Shown: positions 53,711 through 64,000 of the stretch, piece after piece
Layout of the letters: every line of letters begins with the position of its first letter
How positions within the stretch are numbered: position 1 is the stretch's first letter
From: Pictodentalium vernedei
Lineage: Eukaryota; Mollusca; Scaphopoda; Dentaliida; Dentaliidae
DNA: 64,000 bases
Direction of reading: 5' to 3'
Assembly: GCA_031216915.1 (NCBI GenBank)
Contig: CM062292.1
Span: forward strand, 75,126,956-75,190,955
Position numbers and translations under genes: made by a program
The notes under the pieces: model-generated
What the model saw: only the letters and a program-made list of their open reading frames with translations
Databases searched by the model: none
What the model was told of the DNA's origin: nothing

Positions 53711-54328
53711 TTAACCCTTTGAGACTAATTATCCTAACGCTCAAAAGTCACTGGGAATTCAGTTTCTTCAACGTTTTTCAAAATGCGACGTCGCCAAACA
53801 TCGGACAGTATAAATAACAAGATATTATTCACAGTAGTGATTATCTGATTGAGGGATAGATTATGTTTGGTGGTCTGAATTTGTTATTTATATAAGCAAA
53901 ATATTATTTGTGTTTGAATATGAAATATAAACAAGTAAAGTGTTGGATTTTGCTCTGGTATCCGCATTTTTTGAAATCCCTGGATAGTGGCTTCCAGCAC
54001 TCAACCAATTAAGAAGACCTGACAGCAGGATTATATTAGTATATTAAGCTGCGATAAAATTTGGCTCAACGGCTGTCACTGAGCACTACTCGGGAGAAAA
54101 AGGAATTTGAGGTTAAAACTTTAAAAAATCGAAAAATAATAACAAAACAAATGACCACAAAGTATCAACGTGCTCTTTGATTTCGTGCGTAACAACACTT
54201 ACAAAAGTATCAGAGGGTTATATTAAACACAAGATTTTGTACGTAATAACACGTACAAAAGTATCAGAGGGTTATATTAAACACAAGATTTTGTACGTAA
54301 TAACACGTACAAAAGTATCAAAGGGTTA
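53711..54328. mobile_element. Possible TTAA-flanked element with terminal tandem repeat
   Basis: TTAA and CCCTTTGA at left, TCAAAGGG and TTAA at right, 618 bp apart. Near the right end a 54-bp unit (ACAAAAGTATCAGAGGGTTA..) occurs two and a half times (54200-54328). No coding frame. Confidence 0.5.
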
Positions 54329-55186
54329 AGCCCTTAAACCAAAATAAACAAATAAACATCACTGCTATCTGATTCCCCCTTGCTACCCGGCTTTCTACAC
54401 ACACATAAATCCCCGGCTTCAGGTCAGTAAAACCCATCTGAACTACCAGCATACAGTCTGAAAATGAATCGTAAATGCACTTATCTCTTTATTCAGTGCA
54501 TGCCACAGTAGTAACCATCGATCTCATCGGAGTTTAGTATCAACACATTTTGTTTGGCTAAAAGTATTCAGGTTAGCTAAAACAATTGGCACCATAAAAT
54601 TCTGTTCCAGCGTGAAGACAACAGCTTTATCGGTTGTCGTTGCTTGTCAGTGCTTTCTATTGACTTTTGTCGGTGAAGACGGGCAATTTTTTATTTTCGA
54701 GCTCTGCAAGATGGTTTTGAATGTTTTATCTGCAAAATGAAACAAAGTCAATTTCTATCATTGCAATGGTCTTTATTAAATGCTAACCTGTGAATTATCG
54801 CAAATTATCTAAAAAATATTTCTCGATCTCCATGGTCTCGATGGATATTGAGGAATATCCCTCAGTAGCTTCCTAAATGACGTCACGCTACGCCGCATCA
54901 CGTCGCCTTGGAAGGAACGATCAGTCGATTTTTGTTATTGTTTTGAAACGTACGCATTTGGGGACGAATTGGGCTGAATATTGTGCAATAAAATGTCTCG
55001 TTTAGCATATAATAAAAAGGAAAATGTACTCTATTTTAGTCAGTATTCGGAATTATCTCATGAGTGTGGACCTGAAAGTTTTAATAATATTTTCAGGTCC
55101 ACACGATTTATTATTTCAGTAGCTTCCTAAATGACGTTAGGCTTCGGTGCATGACGTCGCCTTGAGCATCGCATTGAAGGAACGAT
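54329..55186. other. Unassigned DNA with foldback family L, copy 2
   Basis: 55024-55130 contains AGGTCCACA-type inverted arms (ACCTGAAAGT..ATTTTCAGGT) related to 55640-55790. GTGATGACGTC-like words recur near 54880 and 55130. No gene was recognised. Confidence 0.5.
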
Positions 55187-55561
55187 CGGGAGCTCTATGG
55201 CTCAGAGGTAGACTGTTGGACTTCTGTGCTAGAGGTCTCGAGTTCGAATCCCGTCCGGGACGACCCGCGCTGTGTCCCTGGGCAAGACACTTTATCCCGG
55301 TTGCCTACATGGGGGCACGATGACGCCGTGTACTAAGGCGTACTGCACGTCAATGGTGCACATGTCTTCAACCGGTGTAACCATGCTGGAGCGGATCTTG
55401 AACAGAGTTAGAATGTTGAGGAGCTGATAGTTGCTTGTCGATGCTCGGTGGTTCTCTCCGGGTAGTCCGGCTTTCTCCACTCGTAAAACTGTCACGTTCA
55501 TGATTAGCCATTGTGCATAAGTATGTGACCTTAAACACCAATAAATAAATAATAATAAATA
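55187..55561 (+). mobile_element. tRNA-headed SINE, copy 8, with a different head
   Basis: A box TGGCTCAGAGGTAGAC and B box GAGTTCGAATCCC, but the rest of the head differs from copies 2 and 6, while the body and TAAA tail are shared. A GAACGAT repeat flanks both sides. Confidence 0.88.
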
Positions 55562-55639
55562 GAATGAACGATTAGCACCTTTTTGTTATTGTCTTGAAAC
55601 TGTTTGCAGTCGAATTGGGCTGAATATTGCGCAGTAAAA

Positions 55640-55790
55640 TGTCATGTAGCATATAATAAAAAGAAAAACTACGTTATTTTAGTGAATATCGCAAGCGCTC
55701 GTGAACAATAATACTTTTAGGTCCACACTCGTGAGATAATACCTGATATTCACTAAAACAGCGTAGATATCCTCTATTTATTACACATCA
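55640..55790. repeat. Foldback family L, copy 3
   Basis: TTTTAGTGAATATCGC..GATATTCACTAAAA arms around an AGGTCCACACTCGTGAGATA segment, with TAGATATCCTCTAT at the right as in copy 1. Confidence 0.7.
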
Positions 55791-55871
55791 ATTCAACTTC
55801 AAACCCTTGTATTTAACGGATTGGCCGCTATGACATAAATGATTCTGTATTCAATATAAGTTATTGCAATG

Positions 55872-55993
55872 GGTTGACGGTAACATGGTCTGAGGTTTGC
55901 GGCTCGGAGCTCATGTCCAACCGAGACGCGAAGCGTCTCGGTTGAACATACGCTCCGAGCCGCAAACCTCAGACCACGTTACCGTCGACTCAT
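55872..55993. repeat. 122-bp near-perfect palindrome
   Basis: GGTTGACGGTAACATGGTCT and complement, arms of about 58 bases, centre GACGC|GAAGC. Few mismatches. Confidence 0.88.
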
Positions 55994-56059
55994 CACAAAA
56001 ACGTATATGTTCCAATAAGACACTACCCTTAGCCCCAAACCTACATTGTGAAACACGAT

Positions 56060-56145
56060 AGGTTTATTTATTAAATCCGTGATCGTTAAACGTTGCCTTC
56101 TGCAAGGCAACTTTTAACGATCACGGGTTTCGTAAATAAACTCTT
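56060..56145. repeat. 86-bp foldback
   Basis: GTTTATTTATTAAATCCGTG and complement, with inner GTTGCCTT/AAGGCAAC. Confidence 0.8.
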
Positions 56146-57402
56146 GTGTACCCACGACGGCACTGGCCAAATAATCAATAAACGAGATAAAGTCATTCAA
56201 TCTTAGTTCAAATCGTAAATCGGTTTGTAATTTAAACAACACTTTATCCGGAACACCTTTTGCTGCACGTGTGGAAAATCCAGAAAAATGAAGCGGCTTG
56301 CTTGTCACTCCGTTGATGAAGCAGTTACGAACTGGGCGACGTCATTTGACATATTTCGCGTTGTGACGTTGGGCGGTAACGTTTGCCACTTGAGCCGTAA
56401 ACATAGAATATACTAAGCGAGCTCTCGGGCAATCGGAGGAGGATGATTTTAATCTCATTGGAACATTGGGTGATGTACAAGAAGACGTTTTTCCCAGCAC
56501 CGTTCTACTAGTTCCTTTCCCATCGAGTCATTAGGTGCGCTTCGAAAAGTTGCCAAATTTCGTTATACAATTATAAACCGTCTATCGCAGTGTGAAGATG
56601 AAAACGTCCAAAGCAAAATGAAGTCGGTTCAGAAAAGATTAGTTAACCAAAAATGAGAATATTTTTCGAAAACTCAAACATTTCCAACCAGAACATTAAC
56701 CCAGTCCCGTGGCCGTCTCGTTTTGTGGATCCGTTATATCTAAATTGGTCAACTTTATTTCGGTAAATCTTCATTCATCTTGACATGCTTCGAACTTCTT
56801 TTAAAAATGTTTCTCCCAGCTATTTTGCAAATCTGCACAAATTTGCACTTATATGTTTACCAACAGTAATAGCCACCAAATGGTTTGGCATGAATGGGCG
56901 CCAACCGAAGAGGAACAGCGATACGAATTTCAACAAACACTGGTTCCAAAAAGGTTGTTGATTTTTTATCGATCCGTTTGATCAGTACAGCTTCAGTCAA
57001 AACAAGCGGACTCTTCAACTCTGGCTTTAAAAATCGGAAATAATTTTTTTTTATTTAAGTGAAATTTAATGCATGGGTTGTGTAATAAACACAGAACGCG
57101 ATGGTGTGTTTGAATCGGTGGGTATTTTACATAACTCGTTGGAATGGCGGAGTCATATATCGCGAGAGCTGTAGGCTTTATTTATTTATTTATTAGATAT
57201 GACGTTCTTTCCGAAACTTGCCCATTATCAACTTTGGTTGATATGATGTCGATTCCCCGCGGAAACCCCGGAAAGAGAAGCAGTGCCTGTTCACTGCGCT
57301 AAACAGGCTCTTTTTTACTGGTAAAATATGACCCAGTCACCAATGCTTGAGAAGTGCAAACCATCTCTAAAATGGGCAACATGGCTTATTAAGACCTACC
57401 CC
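56146..57402. other. Unassigned DNA
   Basis: The frame at 56114-56308 on the minus strand lacks a motif. Nothing was recognised. Confidence 0.4.
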
Positions 57403-57495
57403 TGGTCTTGAGTTAATACTCGTGTCATGGTCATGATTAACCATATTGTGCAAATATATGTGACCTTAAACACCAATAATAAATAATAATTAAAT
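57403..57495 (+). mobile_element. SINE 3' end, truncated
   Basis: GTGACCTTAAACACCAATAA and a TAAATAATAATTAAATA tail, preceded by the GTCATGGTCATGATTA block of the SINE body. 5' part absent. Confidence 0.7.
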
Positions 57496-57687
57496 AATGC
57501 CGCTCTCGGTCGATATAAAGCTCTCTAGAGTTCTCGCCCTTGATGTGTAACTATGCGCAACCATTTTGATTCCATCGAAATGTTTACAGTTATTCGTCGC
57601 ACACACTCAGAAAAAAATCCATTACCAGGAATCGTGGAGTGGTTTGCAGCTGAGATTTTGTATGATGAGGAATTAATGATGGCAATA

Positions 57688-58250
57688 CAGTTAAAACTAG
57701 AAGTCCTGTCATGAAATGCGCACAAATAGCATGTCGATCTGAGCGTTGACATACCCGTTATGACCATAGTTCGGCGATCAAATTTTGTGCATATGGCCTG
57801 TGCACAAGCAATATTTCAGCCATTGGACCTCCGGGTAAACCGGAGGTCCATTGGCAGAAACATTGCCTGTGTTTGCTATGAGTAACCAGGAGAACCGGTC
57901 GTGCTTTGGATGCCATTCGATATTGCAACTGCGCGCAATTCCTACGCGCAATTAAACCTAGATAAACGCACACCTCATGACATGACTTATAGTTTTAACC
58001 CTTTTCCCAACGTAACGGCCAAAAACCGGCCAGCGCTATTCTCAAAAATCGCCATTTAATTTTCACTATTTTTTTCATTTTTTGTCTCAAAAACATAGGC
58101 TATGACCCCTCGTTGGAACGAGCTCGACGAGCTCGTTCCAACGAGGGGTCATAACCTATGTTTTTGAGACAAAAAATGAAAAAAATTAGTTATTCAAGAT
58201 TTTTTTTTGCAAGTGTCGTCTGCTTTTCACGTTAGGTAAAGGGTTAACTG
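57688..58250. mobile_element. MITE family TA-D, copy 3, with TTAA-A inside
   Basis: CAGTTAAAACTAGAAGTCCT left end, TA-flanked. The right end AGTTTTAACTG is split by a TTAA-A element inserted at its TTAA (57995-58247). Copy 1 gives the uninterrupted site. Confidence 0.9.
57995..58247. mobile_element. MITE family TTAA-A, copy 6 (inside TA-D)
   Basis: TTAA at both ends, CCCTTTTCCCAACGTAACGG, core GGAACGAGCTCGACGAGCTC, right end GTTAGGTAAAGGG. Confidence 0.92.
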
Positions 58251-58503
58251 TAAGTAAGGATTAGGTGGATGAAGAGAAAAACGAAGAGAGTTGTACAAAA
58301 AATTCATCGCAAACGCAGATTATTGGAAGTACGTCGAAGTGAGGTATCCGAACGTCGCGTTTTCCCAAGTGGAGGAGCTGAGACGTTCGGGTAGGTGAAT
58401 TAGGAGAAAAGGAAACTTCAGACTTTGTGAAAAGAAAGAGACACAAAAATACTGACAGAAAACTGTAACAGATCTGCGAATATTTGTAATTATTTGTTTT
58501 AGT

Positions 58504-58754
58504 TTAATCCTTTACCCAACGTAACGGCCAAAACCGGCCAGCGCTATTTTCAAAAATCGCCTATTAATTTTAATTATTTTTTCATTTTTTGTCTCAAAAA
58601 CATAGGTTATGACCCCTCATTGGAACGAGCTCATCGAGCTCGTTCCAATGAGGGGTCATAACCTATGTTTTTGAGACAAAAAATGAAAAAAAATAGTTAT
58701 TCAAGAATTTTTTTTGCAAGTGTCGTCTGCTTTTCATGTTAGGTAAAGGGTTAA
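58504..58754. mobile_element. MITE family TTAA-A, copy 7
   Basis: TTAA bounds, left end TCCTTTACCCAACGTAACGG, core GGAACGAGCTCATCGAGCTC, right end GTTAGGTAAAGGG. Confidence 0.92.
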
Positions 58755-59050
58755 TGAATAAAGAGGTTATTACTTCATGAATAAAACTAGACTAAAGACG
58801 ACCTCTGATTGGACAGATACGATTTGTTAATTTGCGTGATCATGCCTGTTGACTCCGCCCATTCTTGACAACGTGTGATAATCCATCGCGGTGGTTGTTA
58901 TATTGTTTGTAAAACACACGCTCTGACGCGGTAATTTTGTAATATCACGCGCTTAATCCGAAAATTGCCGAAAGGGAGAAAATAACACACGCTGTTTCCG
59001 AAGATTTCCGAAGTTTTTCTCTCGCCTCAAATCAGACGACAACAACAAAC

Positions 59051-59200
59051 ATGGCTTTCGCAAATATCACCGATGAAAATATCTAGGCACTTTTATGGTC
59101 AAAGGACAGTTCATCAACTAAGCGAAGTGTTGACAGAAGTATAAAGTTGGGCACAAAGGGGAAATCAACTGAATTTAAAACATTCGACGTATGTGAACTG
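59051..59200 (+). pseudogene. Crypton-like N-terminal fragment (tentative)
   Basis: From an ATG at 59051 the frame reads MAFANITDENI, a TAG, then ALLWSKDSSSTKRSVDRSIK and ends in stops after 59220. The pattern I-T-D-E-N-I..L...KDS..TK..V..S is that of the N-terminal domain in Crypton-derived recombinase-like proteins. No recombinase core was seen, so this is a decayed piece. Confidence 0.33.
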
Positions 59201-59553
59201 CATCAGTGTCTTAGTCTGCCTATTTGTTATTGATTTATTTATAACTCTGAAAGAAACATTCCTCTCAAAGGTCATTCAATATAATTTGCTGTTCCGGTCA
59301 CAGAGTGTACTTCACTCCGAGCTGGAATGTGTGCTATCGAACGGCGACCCGGGTTTTTATCACATTCATGATATTTGTTTATCGCATTCATGCGCATCGA
59401 GGGATTTCCTGGAAGTGTTCACCTGTTACAAAAATAAGTGTAAACAAAAATAGTTCTTTTTTACTTCAATCAAATTTACCAAAAAAGGTTGATGGAATTG
59501 TTAATGCTAGGGTTGGCATGCGATGTTGAACTATAAGTCATATAATAAACCTT
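59201..59553. other. Unassigned DNA
   Basis: Frames at 59193-59529 are without motif. Nothing was recognised. Confidence 0.4.
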
Positions 59554-59717
59554 TTATCGGTACAGTGAAGTTATGTGGGTCGTTGCATTACGCCTCGTCA
59601 AGAAGTCCAGATTGACGGGTCAAACGAGCTGCCGGAGGTAACTCGCTTGATCCGGCGATCTGACCTCCTCAGTTCGACGTGATACAACGACCCAGATCAC
59701 TTCACTGTACCGATAAC
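59554..59717. repeat. 164-bp foldback
   Basis: ATCGGTACAGTGAAGTTATG and complement near 59700-59717, with further pairing across GGGTCGTTG/CAACGACCC and GAGGTAACTC.. near the loop. Confidence 0.8.
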
Positions 59718-59949
59718 ATGTATATATTTATCAGAAATGATTTTCTTTCCCAGAATTGCCTATGCTCAAACTCGTCAGATGTGACTTCAAACTCGGCAGA
59801 TATTATTCCGATCTCGGCCGATATGACCAAACTAGTGTTGTTGCTCTTGATGCGTCACTGGATGCAACCGATTTGTTTACATCGGAATTTTGACAATTAT
59901 TCGTTGAAGCAATCAGGAATACTTGCATTGTCAGGCATTGTAGAGTGGT

Positions 59950-60109
59950 CAAAAACATAGGTTATGACCCCTCGTTGGAACGAGCTCGACGAGCTCGTTC
60001 CAACGAGGGGGTCATAACCTATGTTTTTGAGACAAAAAATGAAAAAAATTAGTTATTCAAGATTTTTTTTGCAAGTGTCGTCTGCTTTTCACGTTAGGTA
60101 AAGGGTTAA
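59950..60109. mobile_element. MITE family TTAA-A, copy 8, left arm missing
   Basis: It begins inside the arm (AAAAACATAGGTTATGACCC). Core GGAACGAGCTCGACGAGCTC, right end GTTAGGTAAAGGG and TTAA at 60106-60109. Confidence 0.88.
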
Positions 60110-60297
60110 TGGTGGCAATTAGTAATGATTAGGCGGATGAAGAGAAGAAAGAAGAGATTTGTGCGGAAAATTCATCGCAAAATAAAATTCAGAATCGTAA
60201 GTGGAGATTCGTCGAAGTGGGAGAAGAGACAGTTTAGCTATCCGACCGTCGCAGCTTCCCCAGTGCGGAAGCCGATATGATCGGATAGTTGAACTAG

Positions 60298-60343
60298 GGG
60301 GGGGGGGGGGGGGGGGGGTGGGGGGGGGGGGTGGGGGGGGGGA
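60298..60343. repeat. G-run of about 45 bases
   Basis: Almost uninterrupted G with two single T. It could form G-quadruplexes or reflect assembly error. Confidence 0.85.
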
Positions 60344-60514
60344 ACAATAACACTGTCAGAAAACTCTAATAGATCTGAGAATTTTTGTAATTATTTGTTT
60401 TATTTTTAATAAATAAAGACGTTAATATATTGGGTTACTTTCATATCTTCCGAGCTATCGGCCATCGATAACAGCGCATCGGCCTTAAACCTTTGGTCTC
60501 AAGCTGATATTATA

Positions 60515-60656
60515 ACTTACGGGATGTTTAGTGGTCGGATATGATGTCATGTGAGGCGAAGTGAGATCAATATTAGGCTCGGCTAATATCTCGTCTAATA
60601 TGGATCTCACTTCGCCTCACATGACACCATATCCGACCACTAAACGTCCCGTAACG
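60515..60656. repeat. 142-bp near-perfect foldback
   Basis: TTACGGGATGTTTAGTGGTC and complement, arms of about 57 bases. Inner TATTAGGCTCGGCTAATATC also folds. Confidence 0.87.
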
Positions 60657-61270
60657 TATTTATTATGTCAGCGGACAAAATCCAGTATGTCCCTTTAATT
60701 AATCAACCCGGTAATTTATTTTCTCGTTGGGTATCATACTTGTGAAAATGTGAACAAGCAGACGAAAGTTTACAATATAAGGGGAGTAACTTTATCTGGC
60801 ATCGTTTCGTGCTGAAGTGGTTATTGATCGGTACGATTAACCCGTTGTGAATGTTGAGCGTATTTCGATTTTTATTGAGCTATCGGATGGGGCTATCGAT
60901 CGAAATCAGTTTGTCCATTTAGGACACATATTATAAACAGATTATTTATTTTTGTTCAATGGAGTTCAATGAAACTTTAACCACATACAACGGACGACTC
61001 GGAACATTTGCTGTAAGATTGTCATTTTTGAGACGAGGCGGTTGTATTTTATTTCCAGAAACAATATGGTGGGCACACGCCACATATTGATTTCATGTGG
61101 GATCACCGACGTCATCATCAACCTGATATGGCTTCCGTGGCCGCCACCGTTTATCCACGATGATTAGTTGATCCCAAGAGCTGACATAATAAGAAGTTTT
61201 ATTATGTCTCAAAGTTAGTTTGTCCAATCAAAATGCTGGAATACCTTCTAAAGATTCCACCGTATCGGGT
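60657..61270. other. Unassigned DNA
   Basis: Nothing was recognised. Confidence 0.4.
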
Positions 61271-61304
61271 TACTCACCTGATATTAATTAATATCAGGTG
61301 AGTA
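61271..61304. repeat. Perfect 34-bp palindrome
   Basis: TACTCACCTGATATTAA followed by its exact complement. Confidence 0.92.
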
Positions 61305-62198
61305 GCCGCCATTACTATTTTGATGCAATTCCCCTCACTTCGAATTTTCAAAATCTGAATTAAAACAAAATAAGAGAATTTAGGTTCCGAAAATATTTTC
61401 AAGATACCGTATTTTGTGATTTAAAACATTAAATATGTAAAAAGATGGGCAGAAGATAATATTTGTAGTCTGAAAAGTTCTTTGTTTTACGACTCCTTCA
61501 GTCACTGTTTCGATTGGGTTTTTGAGGTGAATAGAAAACGTTCTTGAAACTGAAAGAAATCTTGCACTTCCAGAGCACCCACGACAGGGAAATGACAGTT
61601 TCGATTTTTGTCTAGAGCAACTTTTTGAGCCCTTTGATGATGAAAACGAACATTTGTCCAGCCCATCAATGCCAAAGGGTGCTCCTATTTTCAGAAATTG
61701 CAATACGGCAACATCAACATCACTATAAATAATAAATGAACAAACTTGTTTTTGAAACATTCCGATCAAACAGAATTAACAGAAAGTCGGTGTGCGTTTC
61801 AGATTCAACTTCAAAGTTCAAGTTGCGTTATTGTTATTGTTTGCTCTACAGTAAAAAAGTGATTTTTAATGTTCAAAACTGCTTTATTAGTCCTTTTTAG
61901 GTAGTAACAACAGTAAATGTACGCAAGGGGCCTCCAGATTATGCCGAGTTGGCAAGCAGCACTGATCTCAGTGGCAAGCAGCGATTCGTTTCATTTGTAA
62001 ACAAGTACGGCAATCGCCCTTCGCAGTGATGATTTGTTTACAATTACCATGGTTACACGTACCGGTGCCTGTTACTGTTCATGATTCTGCGCGGTGCTAT
62101 CAATAGTGGTTCCTGAAAAATAAATTCCGGGCCGTTGTTTGTTTATGGAGAAAATTATTAATGGCTTGATTTACATGGACTTTCGACATTATAAATAT
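61305..62198. other. Unassigned DNA with one long minus-strand frame
   Basis: A 129-codon minus-strand frame (61380-61769) is preceded by a possible acceptor (TTATTTATAG near 61728) and has a serine/lysine-rich middle. I recognise no domain and do not call it a gene. Confidence 0.35.
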
Positions 62199-62335
62199 GT
62201 TACATGGCGTGTAGCTGGCTGATACATTTCCATACAAGGCTCTGAGTGTTCATATCAGGTTCGGCTTCGCCTCACCTGATATGAACACTCATCGCCTTGT
62301 ATGGAAATGTATCAGCCAGCTACACGCCATGTAAC
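62199..62335. repeat. 137-bp near-perfect foldback
   Basis: GTTACATGGCGTGTAGCTGG and complement, arms of about 62 bases with few mismatches, loop GGTTCGGCTTCGCC region. Confidence 0.88.
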
Positions 62336-62485
62336 TTATAATCTTTGGCTGATATCCCATCTGATATGAAACGTCAACGGGAAGCCCTTAACAGGCCCTC
62401 GTTAAACAGCACAGAATCATGGTAACAACTGGACCCGTCAAGAATTTTTCTTTTTCTCAAATAACGTATTATATATTTCAGTGTG

Positions 62486-62734
62486 TTAACCCTTTACCTA
62501 ATGAATCGCCCGCATCCGCCCGCGTAATATGCAAATTCAGCGGTTGAAAAAATATTATTTTTCAAAACATTTCAACAAAACTATATCATGTGACCCCTTG
62601 TTGGAACGAGCTCGTCGAGCTCGTTCCAACGAGGGGTCATATGATATGGTTTTGTTGAAATTTTTTGAAAAATTAAAAAAAATAATATTTAAAATAATAA
62701 ATTTTGATATTGTCTGCGTTGGGTAAAGGATTAA
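62486..62734. mobile_element. MITE family TTAA-B, copy 6
   Basis: TTAA bounds, CCCTTTACCTAATGAATCGC left end, core GGAACGAGCTCGTCGAGCTC, right end GCGTTGGGTAAAGGA. Confidence 0.9.
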
Positions 62735-63898
62735 TGAAGATGTTCCATTCAAAATCATCCATACAGTTGTTCTCTTCATCCACGTAATGATTTCTTGGAG
62801 AGTATATTCTATAATGTATGAATTTTTCTTCTGTCTACTATTGACTTTTTTTAAAAAAAAAATATGTGTGTGATATAAATGATATCTTGAATTCATTCAG
62901 TTAGTTATTTCTGAGCAGTGTAATTGCGCACAAATACATAAGGCAGTGGAATCATTGTTTTTGTAGATGGGTGAATTTTGCAGTGTGGGTCAACCCATTC
63001 TGGCTTTTTTGAGAGATGCTAAGGAGCATAGTCTACACTAACTACACTGACTATCGTACCGTATTGTGAAACATCGTAATAATAATATTTCTGATCACTT
63101 TGCAACAATCATTTCATAAAAAAATGATGTGAGGTAAAAATTTATAGCACCTGAACCCACTCGGCCACCCTGGAAATAAAAAATTCCACGAGCGTAGCCA
63201 GGATGCTATAATAGTCTTAAAAGGGGTACCCCTAGTCATTTGGGGAGTGGGGGAGGGGGGGGGGGGCAAACATGATATTTGAAAAACCGTTCTGGCTACT
63301 CTGGGAGTTCTATTTGTAACTATGACCCGCCAGTTGTGACTTTCTCCCACTTCCCCGGAGGGGGTGACTACCCACCTAAAGAAGATTTTGCAAAAGAGTG
63401 AATCTGTGATATTTATAGCGTGTGTAGCCTGGTATTGGAGATAATCTTAGGGCTCAATATGTTATGTGAAAGTAGCATTCGTACAATGCTTATTTGGGAA
63501 GGGCAGTGAAAATTTAGGGGGACAAGGCTTCCTCATCCCCACACCCTCCCTGCTCTCCGTAGTTACGCCACTAACTCCAAAGTTAGAAGTTAAAAAACAT
63601 ATATGCACAACAGACTCGCTGTTTTGTGATTTCGACACCTTCGGCTGCTTCGTATTCACCTAACAATGTCTACGATTGAAAACAATGAAATTTGGCCAAT
63701 TCAATTTATATTATGTTATAATCTTAACAAGTTTTCAGTATTTGATGATACTACTACCCAAATACGAAATTATTGCAGCGGGATAGTATTGATCCGGTAT
63801 CTGTGAGAGTGCTAAATTATTTTTGCTTGGTAAAACTTGATCATGTATCTTTGCCTTGTTGCATTTTACGGGTGGGTGACTGTAGGCACTCTCCCATT
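62735..63898. other. Unassigned DNA
   Basis: A G run lies at about 63252-63266. No gene or repeat was recognised. Confidence 0.4.
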
Positions 63899-64000
63899 TA
63901 TTTATTTATTTATTGGCGTTTAAGGTCACATATTTCTGTACAATGGCTAACCATGACCGTGACAGTTTTACGGGTGGAGGAAGCCGGAGTACCCGGAGAG
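63899..64000 (-). mobile_element. tRNA-headed SINE, copy 10, running off the window
   Basis: The TTTATTTATTTATTGGCGTT tail complement and the GGTGGAGGAAGCCGGAGTAC body complement are present. The head lies beyond base 64000. Confidence 0.88.

Noticed and set aside
61380..61769. 129-codon minus-strand frame as a gene
   Set aside because: A possible acceptor exists, but no donor, stop context or domain was recognised; noted only under the spacer entry.

Overview
This window reads as animal (metazoan) nuclear DNA, most likely from a marine invertebrate. I cannot name the phylum. The reasons are a spliced carboxypeptidase-type gene with GT-AG introns, a LINE with an APE endonuclease, tRNA-headed SINEs, dense TTAA and TA miniature inverted-repeat elements (MITEs), and a degenerate DNA-virus-like element. 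No bacterial gene arrangement is present. Most of the 64 kb is mobile DNA, much of it inserted into other mobile DNA.

Layout. 1-3985 is a broken LINE (endonuclease, reverse transcriptase, C-terminal CCHC knuckle). 3986-6914 is mostly unrecognised DNA with foldbacks, one TTAA MITE and one SINE. 6915-14646 is a 7.7 kb element with 89-bp terminal inverted repeats (TIRs) and plus-strand virus-type genes: a DUF8207-like protein, a packaging ATPase, a penton-like protein, a pX-like protein, two small ORFs, a membrane protein, a zinc-ribbon/PLA2-like protein, a DDE integrase and a major capsid protein N-terminus. Most are broken. I see no DNA polymerase or protease. It resembles Polinton/adinto-type elements and holds a later MITE. 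14647-27000 is repeat-rich: foldbacks, TA MITEs, an inverted dispersed-repeat pair and a hAT-like element with SINEs inside it. 27097-49891 carries, on the minus strand, three exons of a secreted metallocarboxypeptidase (signal peptide and activation peptide). Its 19.6-kb first intron contains a MULE-type element, an array of 21-22 bp palindromic units, and a nest in which a TA MITE holds a CACTG-ended element that holds a 2.8-kb near-perfect palindrome built partly of 145-bp tandem units. 49892-64000 is again MITEs, hairpins and SINEs, with one Crypton-like reading-frame fragment.

Mobile families, named here for convenience. TTAA-A and TTAA-B (about 250 bp) share termini and a palindromic core but have different arms. 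TTAA-F has a different core. TA-C and TA-D share another palindromic core under different arms. TA-E is a third TA family. More than 20 further hairpins, some perfect, have the same architecture but unrelated sequences. Nested copies supply empty-site comparisons, for example TTAA-A inside TA-D at 57995 and TTAA-A inside the viral element at 8901.

The carboxypeptidase is the only host gene I recognise well. Its catalytic exons were not found and probably lie beyond the left edge. Two other minus-strand exon candidates (19121-19293 and 14710-14958) are weak. All homology calls come from reading motifs by eye. No search was run.
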